Source: Rhynchonema sp. JSB1_4 (lineage: Eukaryota > Nematoda > Chromadorea > Monhysterida > Xyalidae). Taken from it: a stretch of 64,000 nt of DNA. Position numbers and translations under genes: made by a program. Below, one piece after another: positions 33,701 to 46,200 of the stretch. The DNA lies in assembly GCA_030248065.1 (NCBI GenBank), contig JASAMV010006325.1, forward strand, positions 46,336-110,335, in the 5' to 3' direction. The notes under the pieces are model-generated. The model searched no databases, was not told the origin of the DNA, and saw only the letters and a list, made by a program, of their open reading frames with translations. The stretch's first letter is position 1; every line of letters begins with the position of its first letter.

Positions 33701-36700
33701 TGTTTACGGTGCGGGCTGAATTCAGAGCAGCAGACATCAGTTGGAATCATGTGATTATGAAATCAGGTTCTGAGAAAGTTTTCGACAGAACCACATAAAG
33801 TGCTTGGTTTCATCAAGTGTGATAAGAAAGCCATAGCAGCCGGATGTACAAAATTACGCATGGAGAAATACAAACGAAATCACGGTGGTGTGCGAGATGT
33901 AATCAGCTTTCTTATGTTATCCAGTTACCAGAGCACTCACATGCGAATAATCCAAAACGGGTGAGCAACCAGTGTTCATGAGCTGGGACCAAATCAACCT
34001 CACCCTCTTCTTTTCTACCACACTGTAGTAACAAACCAATAGCCCTAGTGCTGTTGCATGCGCGCTTTTTGTAACCGGGCTAGGCCGCATGATTTCAATT
34101 TTGCGTGTACTGTATCATCCGTCAAAGTGACGGCTCACGGGCAATTGAGCAAGACCAGTTTGAGCAAGACCACTTTGAGCAAGTGAAAAAGAGCAGAGCC
34201 AAAAGGGCAAAGCCCAAATAAGGGCAAGACCAAAAGGGCAAAGCCCAAATAAGGGCAAGACCAAAAGGGCAAAGCCCAAATAAGAGCAAGACCAAAAGGG
34301 CAAGACCAAAAGGGCAATACCAAAAGGGCAATACCAAAAGGGCAAGACCAAAAGGGCAAAGTCCAAAAGGGCAAAGTCCAAGAGGGCAAGACCAAAAGGG
34401 CAAAGTCCAAATATCGCGTTACAATCAGGGTTGGGCAAAAAACGTTTTTTCCAAAAAATTCTTTTTTTAAAGAACGTTTTTTTTAAAAAAAAACGTTTTT
34501 TTAAAACGCCCAGATGATCAAAATATGCCCCCCAAAAAATTGGAAAACGCTCATGTTGGGATGAAAACATGGTGAAATGAAGTAATTCTATGTGTTCTGA
34601 GGCAAAATAAACGGGTTTCTACCCTTTTCTAGCAAGTTGCTAAGATCCCATATCAGACCCGCATCATGGGACTTTGGTCGGGGTCATCATTGAAAGTCAA
34701 ATTCCGTATATCGACGTATCTCGACAAAGTAAAAATTGGTCGAAAATTTTTTGAAAAAAATGGGACAAAAAATTATTTTCCTTGATCATCAGGGAACTTT
34801 CCCTGAAAAATCAGGGAAACTAAATCAAGGAAATTCAGGATTTAAAAAAACGAAAAACGACCCAGGCGTTTTTTTTAAAGAAACGTCGTTTTTTAAGAAA
34901 AAACGCCGTCGTTTTTGTTTGCCCAACCCTGATTACAATACGTTGTTCAGGCAATTGCACCTTGATTCCACATTATATGTATTTGTAGCGTTTTAGCGTG
35001 TAAAATTCACCTTGTTAATAAAACCGGAATACGGAAATATTTCTGAAAAACGCATTATTTTTGCATGTAAATTTCTGCGTCTTCCGGAAATATTTCCGGA
35101 GTCTGGAAATGTTTTGTATTTTTGTATGCAAGCCATTTCCGGATTTAACCTAAGTTCGCCCTTTTTGAAATAAGATGTCAATACATTTACCAGGTGGCGT
35201 GGCACTAATTGCGACAATTGGGCTTTGCCCTTTTGATCCTGCCCTTTTGGTCTTGCCCTTTTTTGTCTTGACCTTTTGGTCTTGCCCTTTTGGTGCTGCC
35301 CTTTTGGTCTTGCCCTTTTTGTCTTGCTCTTATTTGGGCTTTGCCCTTTTGGTCTTGCCCTTATTTGGGCTTTGCCCTTTTGGTCTTGCCCTTATTTGGG
35401 CTTTGCCCTTTTGGCTCTGCTCTTTTTCACTTGCTCAAAGTGGTCTTGCTCAAACTGGTCTTGCTCAATTGCCCGGCCACCAAAGTGACTCGGGAAACAG
35501 AGCTCGAATACAAAATCTAAGGCAAGTGTAGGTTTTAAAAAAATGTAACACGCCTCTCCAAATCCAACAACGGCTGAGATACAGCCTCATCAAAAAAGGG
35601 TTGCTTAATTGTTGTGTCACCCTGTAACATTTCAGGTATCGAAATGGTCGTACGACCGTTGTATGCTGACGGACGACTCAACGCTGGTGGGCACGTGCGA
35701 TGACCCTTATCGACCGTCACAGATCACGACCGTGTTTAGGCAATTCACGCCGCTGCCTGGGGGACTCGAATTCACGCCTGGCCACAGCTATTACTTCATT
35801 TGTGAGTAGTTTCTCGTTTTATTTACATTTTCTCCACTGGTTGCACATAAAAACAGTTTTTACCCATACTTATAGCGACGAGTTAGCCTCAAGCCAATCA
35901 AAGATTACTTGTTACTTATGCACAAATGCGGCATAATGACGGATAGGGGTGTACTATAGAATTGAGCTAATAAACTGTAGAAGCGCGCAATACGGTATGT
36001 GTTATACGTCATAGGGAGGGCTTTATGCGGCCATAAATGCGGTTCTGGCATCAATGGCGATGCTTTTTATGTCGCTTCATTGCATTTGATTAAGCCAAAG
36101 AGTGACTTCTTCCATATGCTTAGTTCTGCGCACAACGTCATTTCTTAGCTAAATGGTACAGACGCTTGAGAAAGGGAATCATGTTGAAAAGCATACGGTC
36201 TGGCATCGCAGACATTTTTCGGCTTGCATTTGGTATTCCAGCCGTTGTGAAGCGTGCACTATGAATGCACAATTTGATGTCAGGTATATCTTGTGGAAGA
36301 TATAGACACATGTTGCTGATGATAGACTTTGAGACATCTGGGGAGGGCTTCTGTTGTTGGATGAAATCAGCTATAAATCAATCGTTTTCGATCAAGCGGA
36401 ACTTTTTATGAACCCGCAACAAAACAGAAGCGCGCTCGCGCGTCCGCTCGACAATTTTTTACAATCGCACAAGGTCGTAAACCGTAGACATCCTGCACTT
36501 GGCGTTCATCGCTGTTTTGTGGTTTTGATCTTTCGGCGGACGGACAAGACGAAAAACTTCATATTTTTACTGCGCCATCATAACAAAACTAACCGATTTC
36601 GACATAAATCTCGATGTTCTTGCACTAATGCTGTACACCACACGTGTGGTTAGCAATGTAAGCCACAGGGGCTAAACGTTAAAAATATTACGGGCATTTA

Positions 36701-37618
36701 GTCAAGAGCGCAGCAAAACATAAGTGATGGCTGAGATTAAAGCGGGAAAGGGGGCTGGGATAGGAGGATGCACAACAACAAACAAAATACATACATAAGA
36801 TGACATCGTTAAATGAGTGCCGAAGCTTACAATAATGTTCTGTTTCTTATTTACAGCGACATCAAGCGGTACGAAAAACGGCCTGGCAAATAGGCACGGT
36901 GGATTATGTCTACATCACAATATGAGGCTCAAATTCGAGGTTTTAGACGGTGCGTGTCAATGAGTGATGGGTGACGTTTTGAGATAGAAGACATGGGATT
37001 ATGGGGGCACTTTTTGGAGAGATAAACCACCAAAGAGAAGGGAAATGTAATATTGAAGAACGGCAAAACGTAGTTCGAAACCAAAGTTTTTTTTGTTGAA
37101 AAACATACTCTCAACTTCAGGTAACACAAATAAATACCGACCGACCAACAATCGAGTCGACCAAACGCCACAGCAGCAGCAGGGCGGCGCACTCAACAGT
37201 CCGTTTGCATCCGATTCTAGTCAAAGGTGCGGTGCTACATATATGGTTAATATTGTATTATTTGATATGGGTGGTTAACTAATCTAACCATAACTTCAGA
37301 CAAAGTCTTCACACCACCACCCCATTGATGTACATAGTGCACACACGAGCACCCAATGATCCGTACATGGCTGACCTGTACCATCGCCCGGCTGGATACG
37401 GTAATTTTTGCTTATTTTTCAAAAAATGTAGTGTTTAAATTTATTTAGTGTAATTTTTTATTTCAGATGGACCAAACTCGTACGATTCTGGTGTGGTGAG
37501 TGACAATGGGTCAGACCAATCCGATAGTGACCCGGATGCGGCTTGTGTCGTTCGGTTACGCACATGCACCTTGGTGACGGGACTGTTGGTTGCACTGGCC
37601 ATTGGGCTGCTTCGGTGA
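21773..37618 (+). CDS. Ephrin (Eph receptor ligand), GPI-anchor type, 300 aa
   Basis: Seven exons close in frame (903 bases): 21773-21927, 30408-30537, 35636-35801, 36857-36949, 37121-37226, 37300-37400 and 37467-37618. After a signal peptide (CTHIWLIVLQLLFLSHPAVA) the ephrin receptor-binding domain runs through exons 1-4: LPDIYWNVTNPIFR, LHVLQVNILDKVTIRCPF, WSYDRCMLTDD, FTPGHSYYFISTSSGTKNG, GGLCLHHNMRLKFEV. The four conserved cysteines (RCPF, YDRC, GTCDD, GLCLHH) are present. Exons 5-7 give a low-complexity spacer, and the protein ends in a hydrophobic run (TLVTGLLVALAIGLLR) with no cytoplasmic tail, as in GPI-linked ephrins. A later in-frame ATG at 21809 gives a tighter signal peptide and may be the true start. 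Intron 1 is 8.5 kb and intron 2 is 5.1 kb with a foldback element. Role: contact-dependent Eph signalling in axon guidance and cell sorting. Confidence 0.92.
21928..30407 (+). other. Ephrin intron 1 (8.5 kb), no internal gene seen
   Basis: I found no exon with coherent splice sites and protein-like content on either strand. The intron holds a short CA microsatellite near 22722-22741 and TGAAACATCA-type motifs at 24224 and 24912. Its length is exceptional for this window and, as in many developmental genes, could hold enhancers. Confidence 0.5.
34426..34931. mobile_element. hAT-like MITE, 506 bp, copy 1 (nested in foldback element)
   Basis: The termini are CAGGGTTGGGCAAAAAACG and its inverse, with 8-bp near-identical flanks GTTACAAT (34418-34425) and ATTACAAT (34932-34939). 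An 8-bp duplication and a CAG-initial repeat are hAT hallmarks. It is the same length as copy 2 at 58298-58803 and shares its A/T-homopolymer-rich arms and core. No transposase is encoded. Confidence 0.85.
35025..35162. repeat. Fragment of a palindromic GGAAATATTTCC repeat
   Basis: It contains CCGGAAATATTTCCGGA and ends in AACCTAAGTTCGCC, both also found in the fuller element at 56891-57223. It sits inside the loop of the foldback element and lacks one end. Confidence 0.6.
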
Positions 37619-37788
37619 CGAACGATGTTTTAATCGTCGATTTCTTGATCGATCGATTGATTTATGAAAGCTGCCATTGTACATTCGAACCATGATGATT
37701 GTTTGTTGTCGTTATCTCGTTATAATTACCACGTATCATCTCACCCAATCACGATTAAATGAGCTATAATGAAAGTTTTACGTGTTCT

Positions 37789-38108
37789 CTCTTTCTGTCC
37801 GCCCACCTCATGGCACTTTGTGTTGCTGCTGGATGGAATGTTCCCTCCTCCACGTTCTAATGAAAGAGAAATTGAGTGTGACCAATTTTGCAAAAAACTA
37901 AAAAAATAATAAAATGGGTCGAAAAAATTGAATTCGATCAAGTTTAAAATTAAATTAAATTAAAATCGATAAAACACGTCAATTTCATAATTTTGGAGCA
38001 AAAATAATTTTTTTCAGAAACTCTATTTCTCTTTCATTAGAACGTGGAGGAAGGTAACAAGTCGGCCAGCAGCATCATAAAGTGACATGAGCTGATGGAC
38101 GGACTATA
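37789..38108. mobile_element. Hairpin MITE, about 320 bp
   Basis: Two arms of about 90 bases (37789-37878 and 38020-38108) are inverted copies, best conserved at CTCCACGTTCTAATGAAAGA and around CTCATGNCACTTT. The outer end of the right arm (inverse of TATAGTCCGTCCATC) matches the termini of the element at 48214-48442, so both belong to one family. It lies between the convergent ephrin and four-TM genes. Confidence 0.6.
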
Positions 38109-38641
38109 CTTTTGATTTGATGCGTATTATATACGAAATTGATTTGGGAAATAAGTGTCAGCTGATTTTATTTGCTCGCTCCGAAGAAAATAGTCATTTT
38201 CTAATAATATTGTGCATAACACATGATGAAGAACTCCATTGCGTTTAAGTATGATAACCATTTAAACATAGATTTTAAAGCATTATACCGTAGTTGAAGT
38301 CGAGACTGTTCAAAAATGCTGATTTGATGTCACATTGTACTGTACAAAACTGTGATATAACGGATTCTCTATATGGCATAAATATACAGCTTCTAATCAT
38401 TTTCTGGTCAACTCAAAATTTATCTACATTATAAGTTTAAAAATACAAAGTGAATGCACGACATGTCAAAATGCACGACCTCAATATGCAATCGATTCAA
38501 CATAACGAGAAAAGCAATTTGGAGATGGTTATTCGCCTGTTATTGTTGATGCTCAAGCCTATGCCTGTTTGTCATTTAAACATGATTTATGATTATGACA
38601 GCAATATAATTTTTTGCAAAGACAAAGAATACAGAAAACGG

Positions 38642-39453
38642 TTAATAGCGAGTTCGCCCGCTCTCTGGATGGACCTTGCGTCGATTAGCCTTCCACTTGA
38701 CGTACTTGTAGCAAACGACATTGACATAGGTGAGATAACAGGAGAACGCGACGTAGAGCAGGTAGAGCACCAGATGACTGATGGTGAAGAACTGCAGACC
38801 CCAACGGAGGGACACGACCAGGCTTTGACCGAGCAGATACAGCGAACTCAACACTTGCAGCACCAGATGGGGCAACAACAACAATGGTTCGAATGCACAT
38901 ACGCCGTAGATGTGCAACACTACGAACACCAGCTGTAACAGTTAGAGGGTGAAACATTTGTTTGAGCACAGCTGTACCTAGATATAGCCAAATATGAACA
39001 AGTGTGACCGTACCTGAATCAAATTGACAACGACTTGCGCGTAACCGATCCACTTGTCGACGTCATCGTTCTGAAAGTGTGTTTGCTGAGTATGTTCAAC
39101 GCTGGTCATGTTCAACACTGTTCATGTTCAATACCGGTCATGTTTACTACACTGATCATGTCCAAAATGGTTATTGAGCACGATATTGCTGACGACGAAC
39201 GGAAAAAGTAGCGACGCAGGACACGCAGTTTACGACCCCATCGCACCTGGAACACTCCATCGGTGGCCCTGAACTCGTCATTCTGCACCACTTTGTCGAC
39301 GTGATCGGGTCTGATGAATCGATAGACGCGTTCGGCCAATATGATCACCAACAACAACAGCTCGATGCCGGCGATCACCAGGGACGCGTGACGCACTTTC
39401 ATCCAACACGGCAGGATACGAGGCTGATGACGCAGCACACGTTGTACACCCAT
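38642..39453 (-). CDS. Small multi-pass (probably four-TM) membrane protein, 184 aa
   Basis: Three exons (39247-39453, 39014-39070, 38642-38932) close in frame at 555 bases. The N-terminus has CWMKVRHASLVIAGIELLL running into a first helix. A polar loop with VDKVVQNDEF and NDDVDKWIGY follows. Further hydrophobic stretches (VVVNLIQLVFVVLHIYGVC, PLLLLPHLVLQVLSSLYLL, ISHLVLYLLYVAFSCYL) give about four membrane segments, and a basic cytoplasmic tail ends in KWKANRRKVHPESGRTRY. The layout resembles LAPTM4/DUF7027-type tetraspan proteins of the endolysosomal system, but I see no lysosomal-sorting or PY motif, so this is a structural resemblance only. It is convergent with the ephrin gene. Confidence 0.7.
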
Positions 39454-40291
39454 TTTATTGAACTGTGTTGGGTGGAACTGCTACATTCCGATTTTGTCTG
39501 AAACACACATTCGTTGCTGTTTTGTTATAACATGTAATAATCGAGATTAGGAAGCTGGAAAGTGCTCATCAGACGCCCAACAACGGCTGAACTCGTTGGT
39601 GTTCAGATCGCAGCGAAATTTCTGTAGAGGAATATTGAAAATTCATTTTCCAATTCCGCTGTTGTCAGTCAGCCAACACCACTAGCGTATGTACATATAT
39701 GCATTGCATACCACTGTGCCATGCCCTAACTTTCTGCAGTTGCTGTCGTGCAGTCCTGCTTAACGTGTTCTAGCGGGGATATGAAAACACCGATTCTGAG
39801 AAGTAGTGTTTGGGAAAAGGAATAGTAGTCTGTAGTCGATTTGTGCCACCAAGCATGAACTGAAATTGCCAACGGTGTACAAGCCTTCCGATGCGGCTTT
39901 GTGTGTTTTTCGATGTAATTCAGCACTTTGCAAACAGACCAAACCAAGGTGCAGAATTGAAATAAACAAGACGACCGTTTTATACAAACTAGAAACGCAT
40001 GGGCACACTTTCATATCGTGGGCTACATTTTCAGTTTCTGCAGTTACAGCAGCCTACAGATAACCGACAGATTTTCAGTATAAGGCAAGATTTCACACAA
40101 AATATATTTACTGGAAGGCTATACCGGTCTGGATGACAAGATCAGCAAAACATTGTTTTGATTATGCAAGTTCGATTTTTAGCTCAATACTCGAATAAAG
40201 CACGGAATTCAAACACGTTATGCTGTGGTACAATAATTTGTAATCAATTGCCCTTCAGTTTTTGTACAAGGTTGGGGATGAGCCACTTTCA
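39454..40291. other. Intergenic between four-TM and TEP genes
   Basis: I see no exon here. The two genes run in the same direction with 0.84 kb between them, so the promoter of the four-TM gene should lie here. Confidence 0.5.
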
Positions 40292-43200
40292 TTAACCCCA
40301 ACATTTCGGACAGAGCGCTTTGAGACCAGTTTCTTCAGTCAACCCGTATTTGAGCTCGATCTGAAAATCGTGAGATTTTATTGCACGGCTAGTATTTTAG
40401 AAAAAACTTTGGCTCAATTTCAATTGCGGTAGCGGAACAACCCGAAACTCACTCTATCCTGTGTGTCGTAGTAATCGTACACGAGAACAGCTGCGTCTTT
40501 CTGGTCAGTGACCTGGTAGACGAATTCACTGACGATGTCCACGCACTGTTTTTCGCTGCCCAACTGCAACAAAACGAACGGTCAGATTAGCTATATATTT
40601 TGACATGGTTTTGAAACAAAATTTTAGGTCAAATGACTGTTTCTAACCTTGTCGAAATAAATATTGGCTTTCGTGTCACTTTTTTCGGTTTCAACTCGCT
40701 GCAGACCTTCTTTCTCGGTCTCTTTCCTCAACTGGAGCGTATCGACAGCGAAACCGGACAACGCGTCAGCCTGAAACATCAGCAAAGCGGTTAGTTACTA
40801 ATACTAACAGCGTTATTCATAGTGAAACATCAGCCAGCCAAGCCAGTGCATACCTCGACAACGACCATATTCGAGTTTTCATCAGTGTCGCTGGCACGCG
40901 CGTACGCACAACACAACGTCAATGTGACGGTCGAGCCAGTGCGATTCACCATTTGGTCGCAATCGAATGGTCGATCCGGCCTGACCCCAGCCATGTGGTA
41001 ATGCCACTGGACCTGGCCGAATGCAACACCTCGGCCAGATGCAGACAGACGGACGGGCGACGCGAGGTTGCCTGACTGCAAAGGCAACGCAGCAAGGATT
41101 AGGTGATGTTTCAGGACCGGAATTCACAACAACAACGACCGACCTCGACCTCGTACCGCTGGAAGACGAGTGTGTTGTCGCGTGTGACACGCATTGTGTG
41201 CTGTGCCGGCCCGCTCTCGATCTTGACCGTCAAATCCGTGTTCGGCTCATACACGTTCTCAGCGAATGACGCCAGCGCTTGCAATGCCACCACCGTGTCC
41301 TGTTGTTGGGTGCAGCGTGTAGTGCAGTGCATGCGCATGTCGCATTTGAGGTACACGCATATGGTGTACATTATTCATAATATCGTCTTGGGCTCGTCGT
41401 ACGCAAAACTTTGTCCCTGTTACCGATGTTGGTCGTGGGGTTCATTACAAACTTTGTTCGTAAGACTTCGTCGTAACGGGACGATCAACCATCACGACGG
41501 AATTTTACGACCAACTTTTTCATCAAATTTCAACGATCAACTGTTACAACGAAGTTACCCGGCATGATGGTGTTCTACCTACTGTACCCAACCGTTTCAT
41601 GCTCCCAACCCATGGCACGAACCTGTGTGCTTGCCCATCCACCGAACGCATTGCGTTTCTCAGTCAACCATCTGACGACGGGCAACGCAGCCTCGTGTTC
41701 GCCCCTCAACGTCATCGACAACAGCGCGTATGACGTCATCTCAACGTCCACAGATCGTGGACCCGTCCAGTAAAATGGCCAGTTCTTCGATCGACTCTCT
41801 TGCACCTGGTCGGTCCAGTATTGACGACCACCTGGTCAATTAGATGTTTCATTTATTGTGATCTGTCTATAGATTAAAGAAATACAAAATGGAGAACATT
41901 CCCCAACCAACCTTCGTTTCTGGCACTGGCCTGCAACAGCGTGTACGCATCGTCTTTGCGCGTGCTGTTTGCCAAATGCAATGCGTAGGTGGTCAAAGCC
42001 AGGGCGTAGGGCTCATTGGCCAACAGGGGCAATTGGCTTTCCAGGTAGCTGATTGAGTTTTGTTTAATGATAGTCTGCAATGCAACGATTATTCTGTCAC
42101 CTACCGTAACCCAAGCACCGCAACCCAAGTACAGTATCCGCACTCACCCCGGATTCGAGCAGCGCGATTGTGATGTATGCAGTGAGTGGCACCCCTGCAC
42201 TAGCAGAGCCGCCCTGCATGTACTTGTTGTGCACATTGCCCAACTCAAGGAACATGCCACTCGGTGTCAGATGTCGTTGCAGAAATTTGAGCATTTGTTC
42301 GATCACCGCCTCATTGACGTTGATGTACGCCTGCGCCTGTTTGAATGTACGAAGCACGAATGCAGTCAACCAGCTGCTGCCGCTCGCGTCTTTGTCACCG
42401 AACGCGCTGAACGAACCGTCGCTGCGTCTGCAACATGTGCGTCATTTTATTGAGAAGGTTCAACATTGCTTCCTACTGTACTGCATATCTCATCGGGTAT
42501 GGTTCAAGTCCGTGTGGTATTGGTCGCACGATGATCATATAAGAATTCATCAAATCAATCCTGATTTTCAGGTTCAGTCATTTTTAACCCCTGTGCTATT
42601 TGTGATTCTCACAAAATATTTTCATCTGAAAATAATCTAGCAGAGCACCCACGTTGCTGCGGGTCTGAAACATTTTACTGACTGCTATCTTTGTGTGTGT
42701 GATCGCGCAACGCAACGTCATTGCCCCGTCATTTTCCTGCTTCACGATTCAGAAAAAAAATTTGACCGATGCTTATAAAGTTATTGTGTGACCAATACCT
42801 ATAGATGTTGGATACACCTGCTCTGACCATTACTGTGATCACCATCTGAGTGCTTGCACGCTTATGATCGTGTCACCGCAACACTGACTTGTAAGTCAAC
42901 TGTCGTTGGTAGCCGGATCGAATGTAGTTGAGCGTGTTCTTCTCCAATTCTGGTTCGTCGCGATTGGTTGCGCGCAGGTATTGCTTGACCACAATGTTCG
43001 GCACCAAGTTAACCATGTTTTGTTCACCACATCCGGATGGCATACGGACCAGTTGGTCAATGTTGCCCATGATCGGACCCAGAATGTCACCTGTCACAGT
43101 GAAACATCAGTCAGTCAATGATCGATTGGGAGAATGGGGTGCGATCAACAAACCAATCACATTGACTTCAGCCCATTGTGAGCCCGGCACGGCGTCGTCG

Positions 43201-46200
43201 GGGAACTCCAGCGTGATCTCTTGGTTGACATTCTCGCCCGGCTCGAGACCGATCACAAACGGACGATTCTGGTCCACTTGGTAACCCTCGGGCTGCAAAT
43301 TTTACAGCATGTTAGTAGCATTCGGTTCTATCCTGAAATCAGGGTCAGGTTTCGCCCTAAATTTTCAGGCTACTGTGCGTACCTCGACCAACAACGGTCT
43401 TTCAACGGCGTCCGACGATGTGCTGCCGATGGCACGCAACTTCAACATGACGTCACCGATTCGATTGGGCTGGATTGGGAAGAACACCGAGTCGGAACCA
43501 CCGTTGGCTGGCACCTGAGTGAATTATGCGCGCTGATGTTTCATGTGATCGTAACGAACATTGAATAAGTTTTAATGGACACCCACCTTCACTTTTCGAA
43601 CATTGTAATTCGCTGGTGCACCATCAATCGACCAAACCGCATCGTCCGGACCGACGAAACTGAATCCACTTGTCACATCATGTTGCAATGTGAGGGTCAC
43701 CTGAGTATGTATGTAGACAGTTGTAGCGATCTTTCAAATTAGACTTATTGAATTCAAATTTTAAATTTAAGTTTCGACTTATAATCATCAACCAACTTCC
43801 TGTTCGGTGTCTTCATAGTTGAACACGAGCACTTGTAGTGCCATCTTTTCGCCTCGTTTCACCGAATACGGCAGATTCATTCGCACAAAGAACGGTTGGA
43901 AGACGGTCACCTGAGAGAGTAAAACTAGGATGAGAATTCTGACGACACATCGTTGCCTGTGTTTTGAAGGCGGCCGACCTTGGCGAGATCCTTAGCGACG
44001 CCGATGCCGGACTGTTTGTTCATCGCAAACGCACTGGCCGTGAATGTGGTGATCGTGTCTGGCACTGGTGCTGTGTGTGTCGCTAGACCGTCGGCGCTGA
44101 GGGACGAAAAAGGTTTTAAAATTTCGTTACAGCAGATTTATAATGATTGTTGTCTGTTTCTGCAGTGTTGACACTAGCAAAACTTGGTCGTGTGACCTCG
44201 TCGCGAGTGCACGATCAACTTTCATGACGACCAACAATTAAGCGAAACGCGGCAACTTGACGACGTTCAAGATATCCAGTACAACGCAACTGAATTCAAC
44301 TTGGGAAGTGCAACTAACTTTGTGGTCATGTTCGTCCATAGCCAAGTCTCGGAGAAGTCCTTCCTGACACGTGGTTCCGGTGCGCCAGCTTTCTCCCGCA
44401 TGCGACCTGAAGCGGTATCACCAAAAAGTCGATCATCAGAGGCTGCTGGTGCGCCTGGTGCTTGCTGTTGCTGTTGCTGCTGCCCAAACTGCCGGCCTGC
44501 AACATGCGGTTAGTGTGGTTAGTAGGACATGCAAGCACACACCTGACGGCGTTGTTGTCGTGGCGAACGCAGGTGCTGGCGCCGCAAAGTCCTCCTCGAA
44601 GTCGCTGCTCAGTTTTTCAAACGTTCCGCCCGCCCTACCCTCTCCTCCATGTGCCGCTAATGGAGCTCCGCCACCGCCCAAGTCCTTCGATTCGTATTCG
44701 TGCATCAACGCATCAGTCATCACCAACAGTTGAGCATTCTGTAATCAATGACCAAGATTAAGACTCTATCAGACAGAACTTCTGTCTGATAGCGTCTTAA
44801 CAGAACGATATTATGGTCTTCAGATCACGTACCCTGAAGATTTCGCTCGGCGTTCGTCCGTTCACCGCCCAGTTGTACCAACCGCCGAAGAAACTGTGTC
44901 GGAAACTGCCGCCGCCGTACCCTTGGATTTCGTTTTCAACCTGAAAACTGTACCAGTACATCAACCGATCATTGATTCAATCAATCAATCAACGCAACGC
45001 ACCATATCAGCGGTGATGTCGTTTCCCGTTCTGTACAATCGCACCGATTCGTCGACAGCCAACAGTCCAACGAACGATTGTGCATCCGCTTGTACACTCA
45101 CGGTCACATCGCTGCCCGGCTCGGTCACATTGGTGCTCATCGACACAGTGACCTGCGCAGCGATGGGCATTGTCGGTCGTCAGCAAGAGGACGCAATCAA
45201 TCAACCAACCTTGTTCTTGAACAGGCCCTCGACGGCGAATACGACCGCGTCCGCGACCACCTCCTTGTTTTCGGCGCGCACTCCGAACAACACCAATCGA
45301 GCGTTCGGTGCCATTTCGCTGCTCGTGTCGAATCGAACGACGCCCTTGTTGTCGCTCAATTCAATCTGTTGCGTCAACACGATCCGATTGCGTGCGATCA
45401 CCTGTAGCGAGTGAATGGGATATAGACGCATTCGTACACGAAATGCTAATCAATCATTCCTTTCACCTGCGCCGTCAACGTTTTCAGGTTTGACACTGTT
45501 GAAGTTCGTACGTTGAATAGCACCGATTTGCCAGCTTCAGTTGAATCGGCGGTGGATTGAATTTGAATGAAGGAATCGGTTGGTGATTGACTCGCACTCA
45601 CGTATTCGGTGTCGTGGATCTCGGATTCACGGAATTTCTCTCCACCTGTCCGATCGTATGCCGCCTGCATTTTCGACCAGTTTAAAATTTTTCTGCCCAA
45701 CACTTGAAAAATAACAGATTTTGACTAACCCTAATGTTCATACTGGTCGCCGGCCTTGGTGCCTTGATGGTGATCACCTTGGTGCCATCTCTGTCCAGTT
45801 GTAAGTGTTTGACGGTGACATCAGTGGTGCATTGAGTGACATTCAATGTTTGATCATCGTACGGATAGTTGTATGTTTCGGTCACCTGCACCTGTCGACT
45901 GATGTCCATATTCGTAATGGGGGTGTTGTCTTGACGTTGCACAGACACCTGAAATGGACTGCGGTTACGGTATGAAGGCTAGTGGGTACGGTACTTTAAT
46001 GCTCATGCCGGTCACCATTTGACTGGCGGCGCTTGGGGCCGTTGAGATTGATTTGTGTCATGAAAATCTTTGATTAAAAAACGTGATATATTACAATAAC
46101 AAAAATTCCACAACACGTTCAGTGTGGTTCTCCTTGCACATGGAAAATTTGCCACCGATAATATACAGTATGTCATGGTTCCAGCATATCGTCATCAATT

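Larger units (their letters stand above)
34132..35480. mobile_element. Foldback transposon with repeat-filled inverted arms, 9-bp duplication
   Basis: The left arm (about 34139-34410) and right arm (about 35218-35474) are inverted copies built from short tandem units such as AAGGGCAAGACCA and AAGGGCAAAGCCCAAAT. They begin and end with GGGCAATTGAGCAAGACC. The 9-base sequence CAAAGTGAC lies directly at both borders (34123-34131 and 35481-35489), as expected for foldback or Mutator-like insertion. The 800-bp loop contains a complete hAT MITE (34426-34931) and a piece of a GGAAATATTTCC repeat. No transposase frame is visible. It lies in ephrin intron 2. Confidence 0.8.

Noticed and set aside
34115..35531. 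Open frames rich in FALLVLPFWSCPFG-like residues on both strands
   Set aside because: They are translations of the tandem units in the foldback arms, mirrored on the opposite strand, with no start context or splice structure.
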